Part shown: piece after piece, positions 13,001 through 20,536 of the stretch
How the letters are laid out: every line of letters starts with the position of its first letter
How positions within the stretch are numbered: position 1 is the stretch's first letter
Assembly: GCA_001598975.1 (NCBI GenBank)
Contig: BBXU01001054.1
Span: 1 to 20,536 of the forward strand
Origin: Parachlorella kessleri
Taxonomy: Eukaryota; Chlorophyta; Trebouxiophyceae; Chlorellales; Chlorellaceae
Direction of reading: 5' to 3'
Length of the DNA: 20,536 nt
Position numbers and translations under genes: made by a program
Notes under the pieces: generated by a model
The model's input: the letters and a program-made list of their open reading frames with translations, nothing else
Databases searched by the model: none
Told to the model about the DNA's origin: nothing

Positions 13001-14393
13001 CACCACTGCTGCAAGCTGTGCAGGCGCCCTGGGGTGCAAGCAAGCTTGCCGCACTGCCGGCCATGGCTAGCAAAGTATCTGATTGTTCCAGGGGTGCCTG
13101 CGGGCCAAAAACCAGCGGCCCCGCTGGGACTCACCAGCGCACAGCCCGCAGGATAGCTTGCAGTAGCCGCCATTCACGATGTACCCTGTGTTGCACTTGC
13201 CAAAGGCCGCTTGCTGTGCGCAGGAGAACTTGTTGTCAGGCGGGATGTCGCTGCACTGCCCTGCAGCACATGTAGCACCAGGGGATGCTCAGGTTTGCGG
13301 AGCACATGGCGTCGGTTGGCAGCATGGCACACATCACACCCTGCACCGTGGCCCTCGGGAGCCGGTATGAATCCTGGTTCCTGACTTACTGTAAGGTACT
13401 ATTTGCACAGCGCAGGTGCGGCACCCGGCATGTACTTCTATGACACCCATGAAGGCACTGTCAGACGATGACACGCGTCTAGACACACCTGAGCATCGCC
13501 CACATGAGGCCTTACACAGCCCCTGCTTCACATACTGCTGCGAGCTGCACTTCCCAAAGGACGCTTGCTGGGCACAGGTGTACGTGTTGTCAGGCGGGAT
13601 GTCGGAGCACTCGTCTACAGGGCAGAGTGATGAAGGTGAGTCTATAGTGCTTGGCCTTTTATTGAGAATGACGCGTGGTGAAGGGCAGCAAACATGCCAT
13701 ACAGGCGCACGCAGCTGCCATTTCAAAGACATGAGGGCTAGACCGAGCCCTTGGGAGGGACCACCACCGAGTCCCAAAATGTCAGCCCAAAGGCTGGTCC
13801 TCTTGGTAGCCCGCCTTTGTGCTGCTTGGCCTCAGTCTAAGCTAGTCTAGTCTAACCCGGTTCCGCCACCTGACCATGCCGCTATGATATGGCCGACAAA
13901 AAGCCAGGGTGTGTTATGCTCACAAAGCACAAAATCGAAGAACCAGTTCTTAGTGGGCATGCACCACCCCTGGGCCTTGGTTGGCTGACCTTCCGCCATG
14001 ATCCTGGACTGTCGGGTAAACCTCTTTGGGAACCTGGCTTCCAACTGTGCCACCTCGCCCACCGCATCTGCATGGGAAAGGGGTGGAGAGCATTGGATAG
14101 CCATGGTTGTGTTCTGCTTTGTCTTGGCTACCAAGTTCGTATCTGGAGAGCAAGGGAGACCTATGGCTGTGTTGAGCTTTCCTTGGTACCCAGATATCTT
14201 GTCAGCAAGACCACGGCCTGCCAAGCGTGAACCCATGCCTTATTCACACGAGCGCATAGCATCCCATTACCACAGGCTTCAAAGTACGCTGCCAAGGACG
14301 AGCAGTCAAGGTCCTCCCTTGCCTCCACCTGCCTTGCAGAGAACTTAGCAGCGTGAGGGCCACCAGCACCAAGGTTACCCGTGACCAGGCCAT
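10037..14393 (-). CDS. secreted ShKT-ShKT-Pro-rich-FAS1 protein
   Basis: Probable extracellular matrix or cell-surface adhesion protein. Inferred exons: 14393-14333, 13614-13489, 13260-13135, 12932-12822, 12578-11689, 11353-11263, 10690-10536, 10213-10037, about 578 aa with all phases consistent. Exon 1 is a signal peptide (MAWSRVTLVLVALTLLSSLQ). Exons 2 and 3 each encode one six-cysteine ShKT domain starting CSDIPPDN and ending KASCGRC or KLSCGLC. Exons 4-5 give about 330 residues dominated by Pro, Ala, Ser and Glu-Arg, likely hydroxylated and glycosylated, with four FVRSP repeats. The rest is one FAS1 domain: DPSYSTFATLAQ, the H1-type MVFVPNNTAWQTFA, LLKAILDYHVVP, and the H2-type IVRADVAACQGRLNQVDSVL. 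FAS1 domains mediate adhesion in algae and plants. Exon 1 needs a GC donor to keep frame; an undetected exon in intron 1 is the alternative. No GPI or membrane tail is visible. Confidence 0.84.
11176..11195. repeat. CACAG microsatellite
   Basis: Four successive CAGCA/CACAG units inside the FAS1 gene intron between the exons ending at 11263 and beginning at 10690. Simple repeat with no coding role. Confidence 0.75.
11391..11458 (+). repeat. dispersed repeat, copy B
   Basis: Contains the shared core GCACTACCTGCCACCCAT at 11434-11451, preceded by CAGCCCAGCTCTC. It is the most diverged of the three copies. It lies in the FAS1 gene intron between exons 5 and 6, antisense to the gene. Confidence 0.8.
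12060..12400 (-). repeat. in-frame tandem repeat of the FVRSP Pro-rich unit
   Basis: Four copies of an (A/P)FVRSP-x-PAP-x-PER unit, with the conserved TTTGTGCGCA-like string at 12375-12384, 12279-12288, 12177-12186 and 12081-12090 (plus coordinates; orthologous bases vary slightly). Spacing is 96, 102 and 96 bases, that is 32, 34 and 32 residues. It forms the core of the Pro-rich linker of the FAS1 protein and marks growth by internal duplication. Confidence 0.85.
13135..13260 (-). other. ShKT exon 2 (second toxin-like cysteine domain)
   Basis: A 126-nt exon bounded by phase-1 introns, encoding one ShKT domain with six cysteines (CSDIPP, SCAQQ, GKC, YCK, SCG, LC). The ShKT name comes from a sea-anemone peptide; in this setting it is a structural extracellular module, not evidence of toxicity. 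Confidence 0.88.
13489..13614 (-). other. ShKT exon 1 (first toxin-like cysteine domain)
   Basis: Also exactly 126 nt and bounded by phase-1 introns. It shares CSDIPPDN, CAQQA and FGKC with the next exon, and carries all six cysteines. Clearly the sister of 13135-13260 by exon duplication. Confidence 0.88.
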
Positions 14394-14912
14394 GACAAGC
14401 CTGTTCCCTGCTAATGTTCAGGGTCTGAAGAGTTCTGATTGCCTCAGCTGCCCCATGGGCGGATGGGCTATTGCTGGAGGACAGAAGTACATAGCTGTAC
14501 TGCACGTCGATGCAGTAAAACCATTGTTTGTGATGTTTAGTCTGTATGCTCCTGTCTAGCAACGGTGCGGTGCTTCCGAAGCTCTCGCAGTCTGCAAGCT
14601 TGGGAGCTGACCGGGAGTAGTACGTGTTGGGCGTTGGAGACAAGGTTGCTCATAGCGCCCGCCGTCGCAAGGCTGTATCAGAGAATATCGGAGCTGCCAT
14701 GTAGTCCTGCGATGCCGGGATGGTAACATTTTCAGCCCTCCGCGCTCGCGCGCTCGGAGCAGCAGGCATGCCGCAGTCAGAGGGGAACGAAGCTGTGTCG
14801 GTTTGTGGCGGACACCTAGGTGCACCTGGTCTCTGCACTTGCTATAAAATCGGACCTACGAAGCATAACCGGAACACTTCTGCGTTTACTCCTCTGACTG
14901 GGGCCATCCGTC
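14394..14912. promoter_or_regulatory. divergent region, FAS1 gene / first tandem secreted gene
   Basis: About 520 bp between two divergent signal-peptide exons. The plus-strand gene has a clear TATA box at 14843-14849. I see no equally good TATA for the minus-strand FAS1 gene. Possible shared control of two secreted-protein genes. Confidence 0.55.
14843..14849 (+). promoter_or_regulatory. TATA box, first tandem secreted gene
   Basis: TATAAAA 64-70 bp before the paired ATGs at 14913 and 14916. This gives an expected 5' UTR of about 35-40 nt. Confidence 0.7.
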
Positions 14913-16605
14913 ATGATGGCACTTTCTCAGGGCTGGTGGCTAACACTACTGCTGGCGGCAGCTTGCCTTACGAAGCCTACCTTGGGCTACGGTGAGTAAC
15001 ACACAAGCATGGGGCGACTCTTTGACAGCCAGCCCGCGTCAACCCAGCCCGCGTCCGGCAAGCCGGAAGTGATCCGCTGTGCTGCCCAAGTGCTTGAAGA
15101 CGCCACAAGCTTTCGTTACAAGTCTAGGCGGAGCTGTAGGGGGTGTAAGATGTCCTCTTGGTGCATACCCAAGCCAGGCATGCACCAAGCTCGTTGGCGA
15201 TGAAGCCATGTATAGTTGCAATGTGGGTGTAGTCCTGGACTTGTAAGGGCTGCAATAAATGCACTGAGTTATGCAGTGTCTGTTGATGGTGCAGATGGTA
15301 CCAATATAGTTGAAGGCAACGCCACCATCTCTGATGGTCAGTTCTGAGGTGCTGCCCTGCACGTGCTACGCAAGCGTCTCACGCAAATATGCACCAAGCG
15401 GCAGGTTGATGGTGGTGGACACTTTTAAGTGTATAATAATGGAAGTTTATAATCAGAGTGGTACTTATACTGATCCGCTTTCCCTCTTGTAGGCGATGTT
15501 GCGTTGGGGCCAGATGCAGCTCCAGGGTAAGAAATGTCTCTGGACTTACTGTCGAGCTTGGTTTGGCAGATTCTGCGCTCTTGACTGTGTCTGGCTATAG
15601 CTTTAAGCCGCTTGTGCATGTCTCTTCCCTTAGACGTAGCACCCACGCATGCTGGCATACGACTGGAGCGGCCTCTCCCTGTGCAGGCCCCCCAAGCAGT
15701 GGACCGTCCTAGTGGATACACTGCTGCCCGACAATGGCAGCCCGTGCGGCACTTTCTTCCAGGCTTCCGAGCCCCGCCAAAGCAGCGCGCCAGTTACTGC
15801 CTACCGCTACGCGCTCAGGACGCTGCTCAGCAAGGCTGCGTCGGAGACTCTGGGCACAGGGGATCTGGTAGACCGGCTGGCCATCCAGTGTGCCAACCCC
15901 AGGCGCGGTACTGATGCCACCAACCGTCGCATCAGGCTGGAGGTCACCACTACTCCCCTCACTGAGGAGCAGGTGGTGGATGCGGTGGACCACTTCCTAC
16001 ATGCCTACTACATGTCCGGCGCCTTCTCAGACGCGGTGGTGGCGCTAGGTGGCGGCGGGGACTTCACGCCGACCATCTTCATGTACAAGCTGCCTACCAG
16101 CGCCGTATACGCGGTGTGCATTGAAGGCACCCCGGGCTTCTGGTGCCCCGAGGAGGCACACAGGTACAGTCATCGCGTGGCCGCTAGCGAGATGGGGAGG
16201 AGGTCCTGGTGTCTGACCCTTGCATGGGATTCCATGCGCGAATGCCAGGGAAGCGGTGCTGCTTGCTTGGGGAGGGGTGGAGGGAGACAGTGGGTTGTTG
16301 GCTTGTGGTGGTGGGGTGGAGCTTGTGGAGCTGCCTGGCAGGTTCAGTGGTGTCTGCCAAGGTCCTTGCTTAGGCAGCTCTGCTGCTGGGCAAGGTAAGG
16401 GAGCGGAAGGCTCACTGGCCACTGCTCTGAGTGCATGTCATGATATCCAGGTGCTTGCCGCGCGTGTTGGTTGTAACACCTGCTTGGACTTGCCTGCTGC
16501 GGAGCCTGGACCAGTGTGTGCCCTTGCCCGCTGGTGTTACACCACAGCTGTGTGTGGTCCTCGCCATGCAGGGGCTGGGACCCGGATAACGCTATCACTG
16601 CATAG
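14913..16605 (+). CDS. unrecognised small secreted four-Cys protein, paralogue A
   Basis: I do not recognise this family. Exons 14913-14991, 15277-15336, 15493-15526, 15687-16163, 16572-16605; 227 aa, frame closed at every junction. Residues 1-25 are a signal peptide (ALSQGWWLTLLLAAACL, end near LGY). A short acidic linker (VDGADGTNIVEGNATISDG, with one NAT glycosylation site) leads to DAAPGG. The conserved domain follows: KQWTVLVDTLLPDNGSPCG, TAYRYALRTLL, DRLAIQC, ATNRRIRLEVTT, DAVVALGGGGDF, AVCIE, CPEEAHR. It ends G-W-D-P-D-N-A-I-T-A. Four cysteines suggest two disulfides; no membrane segment. About two-thirds identical by eye to paralogue B downstream. The exon structure is supported mainly because both copies share donors, acceptors and phases. 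Start 14916 is equally possible. Confidence 0.75.
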
Positions 16606-16802
16606 GTGTAGGAGGGCGGCGCTTGAACGGGAGTCTGGAAGCCCCCTCCTATCAAGTGGTATTTATAAGCAGGTTCCCATGTGAGACTTTTGTTCCGGTG
16701 GGCAGACGGTGCGATCTGCAGTGGAGGGCCAGGGCTGGATGCGGTCACCGCTGAATGCAGGTATACTTTGGATACTGGGGTAGGAGCATTTCCATGGCTC
16801 AA

Positions 16803-16821
16803 GGGGGGGGAGGGGGGGGGG
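16803..16821 (+). repeat. poly-G tract
   Basis: Eight G, one A, then ten G within the 3' region of paralogue A. Capable of slippage and possibly G-quadruplex formation. Base calls in such runs are error-prone. Confidence 0.8.
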
Positions 16822-17086
16822 CAATGGCTGGCTTTGACTTTTGGGTACAAACCCTTGACAGGCATATTCCTTCCAACAGTGCGTCACTTGCCACTGAACT
16901 CTCACACCTTGCGTCCCATGCTTTATCTTACGGAGTTTTGGCGCCTTTGGGGCATTACGAGCCCCTTACAGCTTTCCGCACTGTTGTGTGACTCTACTAC
17001 CTTGCTTTTCCCTGTACCTGTGTTGATTCCCACGTGAAACATCGCCCAGCGCACCATGCTGCTGGGGTCTTGTCCTATTGTGTCTG

Positions 17087-17091
17087 TGTAA
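17087..17091 (+). promoter_or_regulatory. possible TGTAA poly(A) signal, paralogue A
   Basis: First TGTAA on the plus strand that I see after the stop at 16605, 482 bp downstream. Long but possible for volvocine 3' UTRs. Confidence 0.35.
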
Positions 17092-17440
17092 GTTCCTAGC
17101 CCCGGAGTGAAGACTACATGTGAGTATGTCCTGCTCAACCCACTGATGTCACAGTCTGGTCCCTGCCTGAGCGGTGGGGCACCACCCTGATGTTGCTGCT
17201 GCGCCAGCGCTGTAGCACGCCTGTGTGCCCACCACCTTCCCGATACATGGGGAGGTCTTGGAAGGGGCGGGAGGGGCCTAGCCCTGCCCTTGGTCGAGGG
17301 CTAGGCCTCCCCGGTGGCTGTGGGTGGCGAGCCATGACTGGTAACCACAAGGTTCCTTGCACTGTATGCGACTCCCTTCCTGCGGGCCTGCTGCCAGAGT
17401 TACCCCATTTCTCCCCTGAAAGCCTTGCCAACACTGGTGT

Positions 17441-17470
17441 GGGTGGGTGGGTGGGGGGGGGGGGAGGGGG
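17441..17470 (+). repeat. GGGT / poly-G tract
   Basis: Three GGGT-type units followed by a run of about twelve G, an A and five G. It fits the G3+N G-quadruplex pattern and lies about 460 bp upstream of the paralogue B start. Confidence 0.8.
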
Positions 17471-17928
17471 TTACTACTAATATTACCTAATTTCAAACTG
17501 AAAAAGACGGGATATTATGCACTCGAAACAAGTACATACAGCGTTCCAGCCACGGTCAAAACGACAGGGAACACTCAGAAGGGCGCCAATGATGAAGGTA
17601 CTGCGACCAGCAGCGCTTGTTGCGCTGCACCGGTATATCTGCGCACAGTGGCGCCCGACTTCCTCACCAGGCCTGCCATCAACAACTCATTGTAGTTTTG
17701 AAATGGCGCGTTTGGCCGTCTTGCAGACGCCTCATATAGTACGGATCCCTGATTTGCCACGATATCAACCGGTACTGCCCGAGTAGGTCAAGCGCGTAGC
17801 AGTCCCACAATCAAGCACCCCACCTGGGAACTGCACTCCTTTCAAATGAAGTTCAGCAGCGCTGACATACGAATCAGACTGCACAGCACTTCCTACTATC
17901 CCTCCCTGACTTGGACAAACCGGAAACA

Positions 17929-19678
17929 ATGAAGACATGTATGAAGTGCTGGTGGCTAGCGCTGCTGCTCGTGGCAGCTTGCCTTCCGAAGGATGCACTG
18001 GGCCAAGGTATGCCACACACCCATGGGGCGGTCACACAAGGGTAGTGTTTTGGTAGTCAAAGTCAGCCCGCGCAAGGCTTTGCTGGTCGTGAAGTGATCC
18101 GCCATGATAGCGAAGGGCTTCCAACACGGCAATCTCCCGTCACAAGCCTAGGCAAGCTGTGTGCGGTCTCAGACAGCTGTCGACAGTACCATGCACTTCT
18201 TCCCCCTCTACTCAAGTCTTGCCTACAGGTACCATTATCTTACTGATTGTGGCCCGTCCTACGGACTGGATGTAGCTCGTAACTTGACAGGGCTGGATGT
18301 AACTTATGCACTGAGGTCACACTCTCTATTGGATGGTGCAGATGACACTCCAACTGAGGGTGATGCCACCACGCCCGACGGTAAGTACTTGCAGTGCTGC
18401 CCCTGGCGCAATACTGGCTCGGATAGGCTCAGTGACTGTGCACCACTAGCCCGCCACCTGGTCCTGTTTGGATTTTGCAAGGATGAGTCATCAGGTGACA
18501 CTGCTTGCCACCTTCCCTGCTGTAGCTGAAGCCAGCATTGTGGCTGACGCAGCCCCAGGGTAAGAGCGCTCCACTGGCACTGCTTTCTTGATTTCGGCAA
18601 CACTTGCACACCTGCTGCGCTTGACTGGTGCCATCAAACTGGCAGATGAATCAGGCAGGGCATGACAGGAATTCCCAAAGCTGAGCCACTCACCGCCTGC
18701 TCTGCTACTCGTTCGGATGGTCCCTCCCGCCTGCTGTGCCTATGCAGGGTTCCCAAGAAGTGGATTGTCCTCGTGGAGACAATGCTTCCTGACAATGGCA
18801 ATCCATGCGGCACTTTCTTCCAGGCTTCAGAGCCCAGCCAAAGCAAGGCGCCAGCCACCGCCTACCGCTACGCCCTCAAAACGCTGTTCAACAAGGCTGC
18901 CTTGGACACCCTGGGCAACGGGGATGTGGTAGAGCGGCTGGCTATCCAGTGCTCGAACCCCAAGCAGGGCACAGTGGCTACCAACCGGCGTATCCGGCTC
19001 AAGGTCACCACTGCTGCTCTTACCGAGGACGACGTCGTGTCTGTGGTTCGGCAATTTTTCTGGTCTTCCTATGAGCCCACACGCGTATTCGCAGACGCGG
19101 TGGTGGCACTAGGTGGAGGGGGGGAGTTTGAGCCGACCCCCTTCCTGTACAAGCTACCAAACAACCCGGGCGCAGGCTCCGGCACCTTTGCAGTCTGCAT
19201 CGAGGCCGCCCAGCGCTTTGCCTGCCCCGATGAGGCACACAGGTACAGTCATGGCCAAAAAGCAAATGGCTCGGGAAATGTTGCTCTTTCATAGGGGGTT
19301 CATGCCACACTGCCAGTTAGCAGTGCTGGGTAGGGACAAATAGGGAACCGCGTGTTGGCCTGCTGTGGAGGGTTGGAGCTTGTGGAGGTGCCTGCCTGTG
19401 GCATGCTTCCTTGTTGCCTGCTGTGAGCCTTGTCAGGCAAGCGGCTGCTACTTAGGCAGTTGAGGCGCAGTTGGTAGCAGGCAGGGGCTAGTTCCAAGGC
19501 ATGTTGTGTACAGGCTTGCCAAAGGCGGCTGCCTGCCACCCTGTTGCTTGGCCTGCAGAAGTGTATATCCAGTGTGTTTACATAAATTTTTGCATCGAGG
19601 GCAGATGTCACCCCTACTGCGTGGTCTCTGTGATGCAGGAGCTGGAACCCAGACAATGCCATACTTGCTTACACGTAA
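17929..19678 (+). CDS. unrecognised small secreted four-Cys protein, paralogue B
   Basis: Second copy of the same unknown family. Exons 17929-18007, 18276-18380, 18526-18559, 18748-19242, 19639-19678; 250 aa with all junctions in frame. Signal peptide MKTCMKCWWLALLLVAACLP, ending near ALGQ. The linker is longer than in paralogue A because exon 2 begins at an upstream acceptor; it adds residues such as ARNLTGLDVTYALRSHSL, including an N-L-T glycosylation site. The conserved domain repeats A: KKWIVLVETMLPDNGNPCG, TAYRYALKTLF, ERLAIQC, ATNRRIRLKVTT, DAVVALGGGGEF, FAVCIE, CPDEAHR. A PNNPGAGSG insertion precedes the third cysteine. The end S-W-N-P-D-N-A-I-L-A-Y-T matches A, which supports the last exon. 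Exon 3 is 34 nt in both copies. Likely extracellular; role unknown. No TGTAA was seen downstream in the window. Confidence 0.77.
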
Positions 19679-20536
19679 CAACGGGTGTGACGCGAGGCGG
19701 AAGCGTGCCTCTTGTGCTGCACTCGAGCACTCTGGGATGTGAGAGATGGGTAGCAAGTGTACTGTGACCCCCTTTGACTTCTTGAAGGCATGCCCTTCGC
19801 AGGCATTTGTTGGCAAGGCTCTTCCTTGCTTCTGAACTGCACATCTGACACTGACTGCTTCATCATACGAGTTTTGACACCTGGGGACATGCACGAGCCC
19901 CCCAGCACCATTTGTGCAGTACTGAAATTGTTCGGTCTGGCTTCGTTCTCTTAAATGAGTTGCAACAGGGAGGTTACCACGGCTAATGTACTCCTTTCCG
20001 TATTTTTGTCAGCATGGCCTTCACACTATGAACGACAGGTTGCCATCGCATATGCCTTCCACCTTGCATTGCCGTATGCAGTCCATAGGGGCCAACTAGG
20101 TACACCTTCATGTGCGAGCACACACAAGGCAGGGAAGGCGTTTTCCTCCGCACCCATACCATCAAGTCAGCAAGCAAGCTGAAGCGGAGCCAAAGCGTGT
20201 GATGCAAGTGGGTACGACAAATAAACATCCTCAGGCTCATTCTGCATCTAGCCCTGTCAGTTCCGTTTAGTCCAGTGCAGCCCAGCTCTACTCCCTGTTT
20301 GCACTACCTGCCACCCATGCTAAAATGAACATGTACCAAAGCACCTCTGGACATCGAGCATGAACAAATCATGCTGGCACCCTTCATAAAACACATGCTG
20401 GCTCAGAGCACAACTGCATCCAGTTCTGTCAGTGCATTCTCCCCTACGGCCATCACACATAGAACGGCTGGCTGCCCATCTTGTTTGACCGTCGCACGAC
20501 TCCCCCGGAGAGAGAGGGGAGCGGCGGGGGGGGGGG
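19679..20536. other. 3' flank of paralogue B to window end
   Basis: About 860 bp. It contains the 3' UTR of paralogue B (similar to that of A around 19780-19910) and repeat copy C at 20243-20325. There is also a partial echo of the same repeat (CTGCATCCAGTTCTGTCAGTG) near 20415-20435, then a G-rich end. No third paralogue and no other gene supported. Confidence 0.55.
20243..20325 (+). repeat. dispersed repeat, copy C
   Basis: Contains the core GCACTACCTGCCACCCAT at 20301-20318, preceded by CAGCCCAGCTCTACTCCCTG and CCCTGTCAGTTCCGT. It is closest to copy A (same TTT before the core and GCTAA after it). It lies in the 3' flank of paralogue B. Confidence 0.85.

Larger units (their letters stand above)
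16606..17928. other. spacer between the tandem paralogues
   Basis: About 1.3 kb. The first part is the 3' UTR of paralogue A; around 16830-16990 it still resembles the region downstream of paralogue B (for example ...GAGTTTTGGCGCCTTTGGGG against GAGTTTTGACACCTGGGG near 19870), so the duplicated unit includes the 3' UTR. A TGTAA at 17087-17091 could be the poly(A) signal. Two long G-runs occur. The remainder up to 17928 should be the promoter of paralogue B; no clear TATA box was seen. No gene supported. Confidence 0.6.

Noticed and set aside
13847..14236. Minus-strand open frame with protein-like text (LEARFPKRFTRQ, KNWFFDFVLCEHN) inside intron 1 of the FAS1 gene
   Set aside because: No family resemblance, no ATG-led gene context, and no phase-compatible pair of splice sites that I could find. 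It remains a weak candidate for a hidden exon or a transposon remnant.
15009..15203. Plus-strand frame in intron 1 of paralogue A (starting MGRLFDSQ)
   Set aside because: The matching intron of paralogue B is similar at DNA level but has frame-breaking changes, so it behaves as duplicated intron rather than exon.

Overview
This is a nuclear genomic window from a green alga of the Chlamydomonadales (volvocine type). The evidence is a nuclear-encoded chloroplast ATP synthase b' gene with a bipartite transit peptide, many short GT-AG introns with strong codon bias, TGTAA poly(A) signals, and secreted matrix proteins with a hydroxyproline-rich style linker. I cannot name the species. The window begins and ends in homopolymer runs, as at assembly gaps. 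All gene models are hand-made from splice signals and reading phase, with no transcript support.

Layout: (1) 44-2774, minus, the 5' two-thirds of an NSUN2/Trm4-type RNA cytosine-5 methyltransferase, cut by the left edge. (2) 3355-5503, plus, ATPG (CF0 subunit II/b'), complete in five exons and divergent from the methyltransferase. (3) 6003-8086, minus, a plastid-targeted-looking DUF4336 protein in six exons, convergent with ATPG. (4) 8220-9494, plus, a three-exon protein joining a DEK_C-like domain, an F-box and an XPA C-terminal DNA-binding domain; it is divergent from (3) across a promoter of only about 130 bp. (5) 10037-14393, minus, a secreted protein with two ShKT cysteine domains, a long proline-rich linker and a fasciclin (FAS1) domain, in eight exons. 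(6) 14913-16605 and 17929-19678, plus, two tandem paralogues encoding small secreted four-cysteine proteins that I do not recognise; both have five exons with the same intron phases.

Functionally the left half is housekeeping (RNA modification, photosynthetic ATP synthesis, a plastid protein). The middle gene looks like a DNA- or chromatin-linked SCF adaptor. The right half is a run of three secreted, probably cell-wall or extracellular-matrix genes. An interspersed repeat of about 70-85 bp occurs three times in the same orientation, twice inside introns. The most unusual items are the DEK_C/F-box/XPA_C fusion, the ShKT-ShKT-Pro-rich-FAS1 architecture, and the tandem secreted family with its shifted splice acceptor.
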